In this document: positions 1 through 7,071 of the stretch, piece after piece | Layout: each line of letters opens with the position of its first letter | Position numbering within the stretch: the first letter of the stretch is position 1 | Assembly (NCBI GenBank): GCA_963807005.1 | Contig: CAWDZK010000001.1 | Location: 868,001-932,000 of the forward strand | DNA from: CAWDZK01 sp963807005 | GTDB lineage: Bacteria > Actinomycetota > Actinomycetes > JACCUZ01 | Length of the DNA: 64,000 nt | Direction: 5' to 3' | Notes under the pieces: generated by a model | Database searches by the model: none | Seen by the model: only the letters and a program-made list of their open reading frames with translations | Told to the model about the DNA's origin: nothing | Program-made: the position numbers and the translations under genes

Positions 1-343
1 GATCGCCGAGGCCGCGTTCGTCTACCAGACCGCCCTCGAGAAGGGCGAGAAGAAGGTGGTCGGGGTCAACGTGCACACCACCACCGTCGAGGAGCCGCTG
101 GAGATCCTGCGCGTCTCGCACGAGGTCGAGCGGGAGCAGAACCGCGTGCTCGGTGCCCGGCGGGCCGAGCGTGACGACGCCGCCGCCCGGGCCGCGGTCG
201 CCCGGATGGCCGAGGTCGCCCGCACCGAGGAGAACATGGTGCCCGCGATGCTCGAGGCCGTCCGCGCCGAGGCCACCCTCGGCGAGATCTGCGACGCCCT
301 GCGCGCCGAGTGGGGCGACTACCGCGAGCCGCCGCGCTTCTGA
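1..343 (+). CDS. Methylmalonyl-CoA mutase family large subunit, C-terminal end (partial)
   Basis: The reading frame is open from base 2 and encodes about 113 residues of the end of a coenzyme-B12 acyl-CoA mutase catalytic subunit. The barrel-end signature VVGVNVHTT is followed by a helical linker with TEENMVPAML and the closing segment EICDALRAEWGDY. The protein stops right after this segment, so the cobalamin-binding domain is not fused behind the barrel. It should be a separate subunit, as in isobutyryl-CoA mutase or two-subunit methylmalonyl-CoA mutase. The enzyme would rearrange a branched acyl-CoA such as methylmalonyl-CoA. Most of the gene, including the substrate pocket, lies outside the window, so the exact substrate cannot be assigned. 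Confidence 0.85.
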   Translation, partial: IAEAAFVYQTALEKGEKKVVGVNVHTTTVEEPLEILRVSHEVEREQNRVLGARRAERDDAAARAAVARMAEVARTEENMVPAMLEAVRAEATLGEICDALRAEWGDYREPPRF

Positions 344-363
344 GCTCTGCTGCCCGTCAGCCA

Positions 364-422
364 TCGAGTGGCGCGTAGTGGCTGCTCCGAGCCCTGGACG
401 ACAGCCACTACCCGCCACTCGA
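364..422. repeat. Intergenic palindrome, family B copy 1
   Basis: Two 21-nt arms (364-384 and 402-422) are complementary except at one position and are separated by 17 nt. The arm core AGTGGCGCGTAGTGGCTG recurs at 59822-59874. It sits 20 nt after the mutase stop and would fold into a strong hairpin in either transcript. A role as a terminator is possible, but there is no T tract. Confidence 0.8.
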
Positions 423-484
423 CGGGGCAGCGGGGCGCCGGGGGTGGGCCGAGGCTCCTGGCGGCGTGAGGGAGGATGGGGGAC

Positions 485-1423
485 ATGTCCCAGTCGAGCA
501 TCAACCCGTACGGCGCCGTCGACCTCTCCGCCCTCACCCGTACGCCCGCTCCCGGTAGCCCGGCGGCCGCGCCGAGCGGCGGGACGGCGGCACCGGACGG
601 GTTCGTCGTGGACGTCGCCGAGGCCGACTTCCAGGCGGTCGTCCTCGAGCAGTCGCTGACCGTCCCGGTCGTCATCGACTTCTGGGCCGACTGGTGCGGG
701 CCGTGCAAGCAGCTGAGCCCGGTGCTCGAGCGTCTCGCGGCGGCCGACGACGGCCGGTGGCTGCTGGCCAAGATCGACCTCGACGCCAACCCCCGGCTGG
801 GCCAGGCGTTCCAGGTGCAGAGCATCCCGGCCGTGTTCGCGGTCGTGAAGGGCCAGCCCATCCCGTTGTTCCAGGGTGCCCTGCCCGAGGCCCAGGTCCG
901 GCAGTACCTCGACGAGCTGCTCCGGGTCGCCGAGGAGAACGGCGTCAGCGGCCGGCTCACTTCCGACGGCCAGGCCCCGGACGCAGTCGAGGACGAGGAC
1001 GAGGCCGCGGGTGACTCGCGCTACGACGAGGCGTACGACGCGATCGAGCGCGGTGACCTCGACGTCGCGGCGGACGCCTACCGGGCGCTGCTGGCGGACA
1101 ACCCCGCCGATCCCGACGCGCAGGCCGGCCTGGGGCAGGTCGAGCTGCTCCGGCGCACCCAGGGGGTCGACGAGCGGGCCGTCCGCAAGGCGGCCGCGGA
1201 TCACCCCGACGACGTCGCGGCCCAGAGCGCGGCCGCCGACCTGGACCTGCTCGGCGGGAACGTCGAGGAGGCGTTCGCCCGGATGCTGGAACTGGTCCGA
1301 CGGGTGTCCGGCAGCGATCGCGACGCCGCCCGCACCCACCTCGTCGGGCTGTTCGAGCTCGTCGGCAACCAGGACGACCGGGTCGCGAGAGCCCGCACCG
1401 CCCTCGCCAACGCCCTGTTCTGA
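485..1423 (+). CDS. Thioredoxin-domain/TPR co-chaperone (YbbN/CnoX-like)
   Basis: This 312-residue cytosolic protein has a disordered Pro/Ala-rich start, a thioredoxin fold at about 45-150 with the redox motif WCGPC (Cys71 and Cys74), an acidic linker, and a TPR-like helical half at about 185-305. This is the layout of the YbbN/CnoX family, whose members act as thioredoxin-like chaperones. The active-site CxxC is intact, unlike the SxxC of E. coli YbbN, so oxidoreductase activity is possible. I chose ATG 485 because GGAGG at 471-475 lies 9 nt upstream. An in-frame ATG at 476 would abut that ribosome site. The sipW gene converges on it, with only 6 nt between the stops. Confidence 0.88.
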   Translation: MSQSSINPYGAVDLSALTRTPAPGSPAAAPSGGTAAPDGFVVDVAEADFQAVVLEQSLTVPVVIDFWADWCGPCKQLSPVLERLAAADDGRWLLAKIDLDANPRLGQAFQVQSIPAVFAVVKGQPIPLFQGALPEAQVRQYLDELLRVAEENGVSGRLTSDGQAPDAVEDEDEAAGDSRYDEAYDAIERGDLDVAADAYRALLADNPADPDAQAGLGQVELLRRTQGVDERAVRKAAADHPDDVAAQSAAADLDLLGGNVEEAFARMLELVRRVSGSDRDAARTHLVGLFELVGNQDDRVARARTALANALF

Positions 1424-1429
1424 TCCTGG

Positions 1430-2185
1430 TCAGGGCAGAGCCGGGTCCGCGCTGTCCTTGGTATGGCCCTTGCCGCGACACTTCTGGTGTCCGTTGCCGT
1501 TGTCCGGCCCCTGGCCGTGGTCGTGTGTGTCCTCGCAGCCGACGTCCAACGTCAGGCTGCCGACGGTCGCGTCGCTGAAGTAGGCGCCGGTGGAGTGCGC
1601 ACCGAGATCTGCGACGCCTGTTGCACCCGCGACCAGCAGCAGGAGCCCCGTCCCGATCGCTGTCGGGACGGCCAAGGGCGGCCGGCGCCTTCGCCGGCGA
1701 TGTCCCCGACGAGGCTCTTGGTCGGATGTCGCGCCGAAGAAGACGTGCCACGCCAGCGTCACGCTGATCACCAACAGGACCAGCGAGGGCACGCCGGTGG
1801 GCTGGTGCAGGAAGACAAGGACGTAGCCCCCGCCCGTGACGCCGCCGACGACTTCGCCCACCACGTTCTGCGGCGGCAGAGTCCAAGGATCGACGCTGCG
1901 GTTGGCGTCCCCCTTCGTCTGGAGCCCACCGGTGACCCTCGCGGCCACGCGGTGGGTCACCAGACCCTCGTGGGTCCGGAAGGTGACGACCCTCCCCACC
2001 TGCAGCCGGGCGCCAGGATCAACCGGGCGATCGACGACGAGCGAGCCGGTCGGGTAGGTCGGCGTCATCGACCCCGTCCGGACCGCGTAGACCCGATAGC
2101 CCTGCCCGTACAGCACGCCTCCCGCGCCGATGAGCAGCACGAGGCTCGCCAGGAGCGCCCATGCAGCTACCTTTGCGATCCTCAC
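1430..2185 (-). CDS. sipW: SipW-type (ER-type) signal peptidase I with substrate-like C-terminal tail
   Basis: This 251-residue membrane peptidase should process the TasA-like protein encoded just upstream. An N-terminal membrane segment (about 6-28) leads to the catalytic Ser39 in RTGSM. His78 in VTHRV and Asp93 in KGDANR complete the Ser-His-Asp set of ER/SipW-type enzymes, where bacterial LepB uses Lys. A second hydrophobic segment lies at about 130-150. A basic Arg-rich stretch then precedes another hydrophobic helix (about 168-190) and the motif TGAYFSD at about 199-205, which is the hallmark found after the signal of SipW substrates. The tail is rich in Gly, His and Asp. The start is GTG 2185 with GAGGAGGG upstream. 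Appending a substrate-like signal to the peptidase is unusual. Confidence 0.85.
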   Translation of the reverse strand: MRIAKVAAWALLASLVLLIGAGGVLYGQGYRVYAVRTGSMTPTYPTGSLVVDRPVDPGARLQVGRVVTFRTHEGLVTHRVAARVTGGLQTKGDANRSVDPWTLPPQNVVGEVVGGVTGGGYVLVFLHQPTGVPSLVLLVISVTLAWHVFFGATSDQEPRRGHRRRRRRPPLAVPTAIGTGLLLLVAGATGVADLGAHSTGAYFSDATVGSLTLDVGCEDTHDHGQGPDNGNGHQKCRGKGHTKDSADPALP

Positions 2186-2218
2186 GTGCCCTCCTCGCCC
2201 TCGACGTGGTCCTCAGTC

Positions 2219-2256
2219 GAGGCTGGGGAGCCCGCGAGGGCGGGATCCCCAGCCTC
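2219..2256 (-). terminator. Intercistronic hairpin between tasA-like gene and sipW
   Basis: An 11-bp perfect stem (2219-2229 with 2246-2256, arms GAGGCTGGGGA/TCCCCAGCCTC) lies between the two minus-strand genes, just after the upstream stop. There is no T tract. It could be a partial terminator or an mRNA-stabilising stem that sets a high substrate-to-peptidase ratio. Confidence 0.65.
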
Positions 2257-2267
2257 GGCCGTACGGC

Positions 2268-2948
2268 CTAGAAGTTGGCAGCGCCCGGACGGATGCCCAC
2301 CTGGGTGGCCACCACCTTGAAGGGCACGTTCGTGACCGGCACGTTCTGCGCCGTCCACCGTCCCGTGACGCCGAAGATGAGGTTGATCGTGCGGACATCA
2401 CCGGGGGACAGGTTCGACGCGAGCTTGATCGCGGTCGGGACCCCGCAGTACGGCGGAGTGTCCGCCGGGCTGCTTGCCTGCTGCGAACTGCCGCCGTTGC
2501 CGTTGCCGTCCACGCCGCACGACTGGGCTGCCGGACCGTTGGCCAGGTTGTAGGACTGGAAAACAGGCGCGCCGCCGTTGACGGACACCGCGAAGTGCCC
2601 GTACCGGCCAAGACCGCCGTCAGGGTAGGCGGTGTTGCCCTTGTCCCCGCTGAACTGCAGGTAGGCGGCGTCCGAGCCGTCAAAGGTCAGCCAGACGTCC
2701 GAGTTGGTGCTGTTGTTGCCGGGGAGGCTGACGTCGATGTTGCGCGTCTTGTACTCGCCCGGGACCAGGTTGTCGAAGGTCAGGTTGGTGTTGCTCGTGT
2801 TGAGATGCAGCCGGCCGGTGCTGGCCGAGAGGTTGCCGTCCCGACTGTCGGAGAACCATGCCCCCGTGCCGGTGACCGCGGACCCCACCAGAGCCGCGCC
2901 AGCGGCCAGTGTCCCGATGAACCCGCCCACCTTCAAGATTCTGTTCAT
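2268..2948 (-). CDS. TasA/CalY-like secreted protein with SipW-dependent signal
   Basis: This 226-residue exported protein has a basic start (MNRILK), a hydrophobic helix (about 7-28) and then TGAWFSDSRDGN, the conserved motif of TasA/camelysin proteins cleaved by SipW-type peptidases. The mature part is beta-rich with many Asn, Gly and Ser, and includes the family-like stretch FDNLVPGE followed later by LSPGDVRTINLIFGV. TasA relatives form extracellular fibres or surface proteins, so a matrix or surface role is inferred. The start is ATG 2948 with AAGGAGGAG 7-15 nt upstream, one of the strongest ribosome sites here. The open frame extends further upstream, but nothing supports a longer protein. 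The sipW gene follows after a hairpin, making a substrate-peptidase pair. Confidence 0.85.
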   Translation of the reverse strand: MNRILKVGGFIGTLAAGAALVGSAVTGTGAWFSDSRDGNLSASTGRLHLNTSNTNLTFDNLVPGEYKTRNIDVSLPGNNSTNSDVWLTFDGSDAAYLQFSGDKGNTAYPDGGLGRYGHFAVSVNGGAPVFQSYNLANGPAAQSCGVDGNGNGGSSQQASSPADTPPYCGVPTAIKLASNLSPGDVRTINLIFGVTGRWTAQNVPVTNVPFKVVATQVGIRPGAANF

Positions 2949-3271
2949 GCTCACCCGTGCTCCTCCTTGGGAGTGCCGAGCGCCGGTTTCGCCACTAGCT
3001 CGCCACCGGGCCGTCGGGCGACCAGTTCGCCACGGTGGGTCATCGCGTTCGCTCTGGCATCGGACTGTCCGGTGCCAGGTGGGAGTCTGGCCGCGGTCAA
3101 GGATCCCTGGCGATCGGCCGGACAGGTCGCAAGAAGTCCGCCAATAGGACCAATCCGAATGCAACGGTGGTGGAATCCGGGAACTACATGGAACACAGGG
3201 GGCGGTGGTGCTAAGGCACCAGACGCTGGCCGTCGGTCTGGCCGGGGCACGCTGGCGTCCCCCGGACACGA
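2949..3271. other. Gene-free upstream region of the tasA-like gene
   Basis: No convincing gene is seen in these roughly 320 nt. The region should carry the minus-strand promoter of the tasA-like gene. It includes a locally AT-richer stretch at about 3140-3190, with TTGCAT on the minus strand at 3159-3164 as a weak -35 candidate. No clear -10 partner or operator was found. Confidence 0.4.
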
Positions 3272-3310
3272 CGACGGCCGCCCGTTCCCGTGCGGGAGGG
3301 GCGGCCGTCG
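3272..3310 (-). terminator. Hairpin downstream of the 23-residue peptide gene
   Basis: A perfect 12-bp stem (3272-3283 with 3299-3310, arm CGACGGCCGCCC) encloses a small inner CCCG/CGGG pairing. It starts 15 nt after the stop of the minus-strand small gene. It lacks a long T run, as many actinobacterial terminators do. Confidence 0.7.
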
Positions 3311-3325
3311 CGCGGGTGCTCCGGG

Positions 3326-3397
3326 CTAGAACAGGAAGATGATCAGCAGGACGACGGCGATGACGAGCGCCAGGATGGCGATGGTCCGGGTGTTCAT
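3326..3397 (-). CDS. 23-residue single-helix membrane peptide
   Basis: The minus strand encodes a 23-residue peptide beginning MNTRTIAILAL and continuing as an uninterrupted hydrophobic helix of Ile, Leu and Val to its end. It is long enough to span the membrane once. ATG 3397 has GGAG about 6 nt upstream, and a 12-bp hairpin follows the stop, so it looks like a complete small transcription unit. Very short hydrophobic peptides that begin MNTRT are, from memory, common in bacteria and have no known function. The surrounding longer frame is an out-of-gene extension with no support. Confidence 0.6.
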   Translation of the reverse strand: MNTRTIAILALVIAVVLLIIFLF

Positions 3398-3459
3398 CAG
3401 GGCTCCGATCACTGGAGGGCAGGGTGCTCGGTCCTTGTCTCCTGGCTCGGTCCGGCCAA

Positions 3460-3510
3460 ACGTGCCGGACGGGGCAGACGTGCCAGACGGGGCAGACGAG
3501 CCAGACGGGA
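3460..3510. repeat. Short tandem repeat, 18-bp unit, 2.8 copies
   Basis: Three adjacent units (3460-3477, 3478-3495, 3496-3510) share ACGTGCCAGACGGGGCAG with one or two changes. They lie between the phosphatase-acetyltransferase gene and the 23-residue peptide gene, in the likely leader of the latter. Confidence 0.75.
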
Positions 3511-3546
3511 GAGGAGCGGGACCGCCCGCGGGCCGCCTCGCCCGGC

Positions 3547-4659
3547 TCAGTGCGTGCGCTGGGGAGGCCGCAGCCGGATGCCCCAGAGGTCGCTGGCGCC
3601 GTCGAGCACGCCGCGGGCGAGACGCTCCCAGCCGAGCCGGGCGTACAGCCGCGGCGCCGGCCGGTCGGCGGCGTACGTCGAGAGCAGCGCGCGATCGTGC
3701 GGCAGGCCCAGCAGCAGGGCCTCCATCAACGACCGGCCGAACCCCCGGCCCTGGGCCACCGGGTCGACGGCGAGCTCGACCACCTCGAAGTGGCCGCCCA
3801 GCCACTGCTCGACCACGGGCCCGGCCTCGGGCGAAGCCGTCTCGCGGACCCGCTCGACCCACCACGTGCCGGCCTCGCCGGTGTGGCCGTAGCCGAACCC
3901 GCGCACCAGGCCCGCCTCCCGCACCAGCACCAGCCGGAAGCCGGGCCGCCCCGAGTGCGGCGGCAGCGTCTCCGTGGCGAAGCGCTGCACCTGCTCCTCG
4001 GTCTCGCCGTACGGCGGCGCGGTGAACGCCGCCCGGTAGGTCGCCACCAGCTCGCCGGCGACTGCCAGCGCGGCCGTGCCGTCGAGCAGCTCCAGCACGG
4101 GACGGTCGCGGTCGAGCAGGTACTCCCAGCCCGGCCGCCACACGAACGGTGCCTCGACCGCGGCCTCCAGGGGTCGGGCGGCGAGCAGGTGGTCCAGCGC
4201 GTACCGGGTGGCGGCGTGACCGACGACCAGCACCCGCGCCCCGTCGTAGCCGGCCCGCAGCTCGCCGAGGAGCTCGTCGACGCCGGCGACCACGTCCCGG
4301 TAGCTCTGCCCGCCCGGGTAGGGCCGGTCGACCCGGGACCGCCGCTGCGGGTGGACGACGGAGAACGGGGCGCCGGTCAGGTCGCCGTAGTCGACCTCGC
4401 GCAGCCGTACGTCGGTGCGCACCGGGAGGCCCGTCCCGTCGAAGCCGATGTCGGCCGTGCGCACGGCGCGGTGCAGGTCCGAGGTCAGAACCAGGTCGAT
4501 CCCGTCCGCACGGCGCCGCCGGCCGAGGTCACGGGCCTGGGCCAGCCCGGACTCGGACAGCTCGCCGGGCAGCCACCCGGTCGCAACCCCGTTCTCGTTG
4601 TCGACCGTCGTGGCATGCGTCTCGAAGACGAGCCGGACGCCCACCTCACCAGCCCCCAC
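3547..4659 (-). CDS. Histidine phosphatase-like domain fused to GNAT acetyltransferase
   Basis: This 370-residue protein has two domains. Residues about 8-190 follow the histidine phosphatase fold: a first motif LVFETHATT, the acidic region LREVDYGDL and the second histidine in VLVVGHAATRY. The usual RHG of the first motif reads THA, keeping the histidine but losing the arginine. Residues about 200-365 are a GNAT domain with VVELAVDPVAQGRGFGRSLM, the acetyl-CoA pyrophosphate-binding loop. The substrate is unknown. The GTG at 4659 is adopted; an in-frame GTG at 4644 is an alternative, because a palindromic repeat begins only 5 nt upstream and leaves little room for a promoter or ribosome site. 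A downstream partner on the same strand is the 23-residue peptide. Confidence 0.75.
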   Translation of the reverse strand: MGAGEVGVRLVFETHATTVDNENGVATGWLPGELSESGLAQARDLGRRRRADGIDLVLTSDLHRAVRTADIGFDGTGLPVRTDVRLREVDYGDLTGAPFSVVHPQRRSRVDRPYPGGQSYRDVVAGVDELLGELRAGYDGARVLVVGHAATRYALDHLLAARPLEAAVEAPFVWRPGWEYLLDRDRPVLELLDGTAALAVAGELVATYRAAFTAPPYGETEEQVQRFATETLPPHSGRPGFRLVLVREAGLVRGFGYGHTGEAGTWWVERVRETASPEAGPVVEQWLGGHFEVVELAVDPVAQGRGFGRSLMEALLLGLPHDRALLSTYAADRPAPRLYARLGWERLARGVLDGASDLWGIRLRPPQRTH

Positions 4660-4663
4660 TTCT

Positions 4664-4736
4664 GCTCGTTTGCGACCTCAGTCCCCGACACGCCGCAGCA
4701 ACCGCGGCGTGTCGGGGATCCATGTCGCAAACGAGC
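4664..4736. repeat. Intergenic palindrome, family A copy 1
   Basis: The ends are perfect 13-nt inverted repeats (GCTCGTTTGCGAC at 4664-4676, complement at 4724-4736). An inner 14-bp stem pairs 4683-4696 with 4704-4717 (CCCCGACACGCCGC). The same element occurs at 15037-15109 and 42237-42308. This copy lies between glgB and the next minus-strand gene. Confidence 0.9.
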
Positions 4737-4773
4737 GGATGGTGGGCGGGGGTGGGCGGACCGAAGGCGCCGG

Positions 4774-7071
4774 TCACACCGGCGTGTGCCGCAGCCAGAC
4801 CGTGCCCAGCGGTGGCACCCGCAGCGTCGCCGAGGCCGACTGGCCGTGCCAGGCCTCACCCGTCGCGTCGACGCCGCCGAGGTTGCCGACGCCGCTGCCG
4901 ACGTACGCCTCGGCATCGGTGTTGAGCACCTCGTCCCACCGTCCGGTGAACGGCAGCCCCAGCCGGTAGCCCTCGTGAGGGACCGACGAGAAGTTGGCGA
5001 TGCACGCCACCACGGAGCCGTCGTCACCCCAGCGCAGGAACGAGAACACGTTGTTGCCGGCATCGTTGGCGTCGATCCAGGCGAACCCGCCCGGGTCGCT
5101 GTCGCGTGACCACAGGCCCCGGTTCTCCACGTAGGCGCGGTTGAGGTCGTGCACCAGCGTCTGGACACCGCGATGGTCGGGGTTCTCGGTGAGCCACCAG
5201 TCCAGCGAGCGGGACTCGGCCCACTCCGACTCCTGGCCGAACTCGGATCCCATGAAGAGCAGCTGCTTGCCCGGGTGCGCCCACATGAAGGCCAGGAAGG
5301 CGCGCAGGTTCGCCAGCTGCTGCCACCGGTCGCCGGGCATCTTGCGCACCAGCGAGCCCTTGCCGTGCACGACCTCGTCGTGGCTGATCGGCAGCACGTA
5401 GTGCTCGGAGTAGGCGTAGACCAGCGAGAAGGTCATCTCGTGGTGGTGGTACTGCCGGTAGATCGGCTCGTGGGCCAGGTAGCTCAGCGAGTCGTGCATC
5501 CAGCCCATGTTCCACTTGAAGCCGAAGCCGAGGCCGCCCAGGTGGGTCGGCCTGGTGACGCCCGGCCAGGCGGTCGACTCCTCGGCGATGGTCATGATGC
5601 CCGGCACCCGCTTGTACGCCGTGGCGTTGACCTCCTGCAGGAACGACACCGCATCGAGGTTCTCCCGGCCGCCGAACTCGTTCGGCTCCCACTGGCCCTC
5701 CTCGCGCGAGTAGTCGAGGTAGAGCATCGAGGCGACCGCGTCGACCCGCAGGCCGTCGATGTGGAACTCCTCCAGCCAGTACAGCGCGTTGGCGACGAGG
5801 AAGTTCCGGACCTCGGTGCGGCCGAAGTTGAAGACGTAGGTGCCCCAGTCGAGCTGCTCGCCCTTGCGCGGGTCCGGGTGCTCGTAGAGGGCGGTCCCGT
5901 CGAAGCGGGCCAGCGCCCACGCGTCCTTGGGGAAGTGCGCGGGCACCCAGTCGACGATCACGCCGATGCCGGCCTGGTGCAGGGCGTCGACGAAGTAGCG
6001 GAAGTCGTCGGGGGAGCCGAACCGCGACGTCGGGGCGAAGTACGACGACACCTGGTAGCCCCAGGACCCGCCGAACGGGTGCTCGGCGACCGGCAGCAGC
6101 TCGACATGGGTGAAGCCGAGGTACGTCACGTGACCCACGAGCTGCTCGGCCAGGTCGCGGTAGCTCAGCCCCTGCCGCCAGGAGCCCAGGTGCACCTCGT
6201 AGACCGACATCGGCGAGGTCAGCGGGTCCTGCTCGGTGCGCCGCCGCAGCCACTCGTCGTCGCCCCACTCGTAGTCCGAGCTGAACACCACCGAGGCGGT
6301 GGCCGGCGGGACCTCGGCCCGGAAGGCGACCGGGTCGGCCTTCTGCCGCCAGACCCCGTCCTGACCGAGGACCTCGTACTTGTAGTGGGCGCCGTCCCCG
6401 ATGCCCGGCACGAACAGCTCCCAGACACCCGTGGACCCCATGGCACGCATCGGGTGGGCCCGGCCGTCCCAGTAGTTGAAGTCCCCGGTGAGGCGGACGC
6501 CCTGGGCGCTGGGGGCCCAGACGGCGAACGAGGTGCCGTGCACGGTGCCGGCGATGCCGTCGTACGAGCGCGGGTGCGCACCGAGGACGGTCCACAGCTC
6601 CTCGTGGCGCCCCTCGCCGATGAGGTGCAGGTCGATCTCGCCCAGCGTCGGCAGGAACCGGTACGGGTCGTCCACGAGGGAGACGGGTCCGTCGTAGGCC
6701 ACCTCGAGCCGGTAGTCCGGCACGTCTGCGCCGGGCAGTACGCCCACCCAGACCCCGTAGGACTCGTGCCTGAGGTCGAACCGCTCGTCGCCGATCGCCA
6801 CCCGGACCGACGTGGCCCACGGTCGCAGGGTGCGGACCGTCACCCCGCCGTCGTGCGGGTGCGGCCCGAGGACGGAGTGCGGGTCGTGGTGCACGCCGGA
6901 CACCAGCCGGTGCAGGTCCCCCTCGGACACCGGCCGGACCGCCGGAGCGGCGACCACCGGCGCACCCGAGGCCGTCGTCGTCGGGCTGCTGGGGCCGGTG
7001 CCCGCGGGGGTGCCGGCCGGTCGGCCGGTCCCCGCGCTGTCGCCCTGGGGGGTGGTCGGCATGCTGCTCAC
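4774..7071 (-). CDS. glgB: 1,4-alpha-glucan branching enzyme
   Basis: This 765-residue GH13 enzyme cuts alpha-1,4 chains and reattaches them as alpha-1,6 branches. After a Pro/Gly/Thr-rich start come two N-terminal beta-sandwich domains (carbohydrate-binding module 48 type, up to about 270) and a catalytic barrel. The nucleophile is Asp444 in GLRVDAVASMLYLDY and the acid/base is Glu497 in IAEESTAWPG. Their 53-residue spacing equals that of E. coli GlgB. Other barrel motifs are DWVPAHFP and ISHDEVVHGKGS. The start GTG 7071 overlaps the maltokinase stop by 4 nt, so it is translationally coupled as the last gene of glgE-treS-mak-glgB. It should branch the linear maltosyl chains made by GlgE. Confidence 0.97.
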   Translation of the reverse strand: MSSMPTTPQGDSAGTGRPAGTPAGTGPSSPTTTASGAPVVAAPAVRPVSEGDLHRLVSGVHHDPHSVLGPHPHDGGVTVRTLRPWATSVRVAIGDERFDLRHESYGVWVGVLPGADVPDYRLEVAYDGPVSLVDDPYRFLPTLGEIDLHLIGEGRHEELWTVLGAHPRSYDGIAGTVHGTSFAVWAPSAQGVRLTGDFNYWDGRAHPMRAMGSTGVWELFVPGIGDGAHYKYEVLGQDGVWRQKADPVAFRAEVPPATASVVFSSDYEWGDDEWLRRRTEQDPLTSPMSVYEVHLGSWRQGLSYRDLAEQLVGHVTYLGFTHVELLPVAEHPFGGSWGYQVSSYFAPTSRFGSPDDFRYFVDALHQAGIGVIVDWVPAHFPKDAWALARFDGTALYEHPDPRKGEQLDWGTYVFNFGRTEVRNFLVANALYWLEEFHIDGLRVDAVASMLYLDYSREEGQWEPNEFGGRENLDAVSFLQEVNATAYKRVPGIMTIAEESTAWPGVTRPTHLGGLGFGFKWNMGWMHDSLSYLAHEPIYRQYHHHEMTFSLVYAYSEHYVLPISHDEVVHGKGSLVRKMPGDRWQQLANLRAFLAFMWAHPGKQLLFMGSEFGQESEWAESRSLDWWLTENPDHRGVQTLVHDLNRAYVENRGLWSRDSDPGGFAWIDANDAGNNVFSFLRWGDDGSVVACIANFSSVPHEGYRLGLPFTGRWDEVLNTDAEAYVGSGVGNLGGVDATGEAWHGQSASATLRVPPLGTVWLRHTPV

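Noticed and set aside
3398..4141. Long minus-strand frame running through the phosphatase-acetyltransferase gene into the 23-residue peptide
   Set aside because: The part before ATG 3397 is an out-of-frame shadow, and the real peptide has its own ribosome site.
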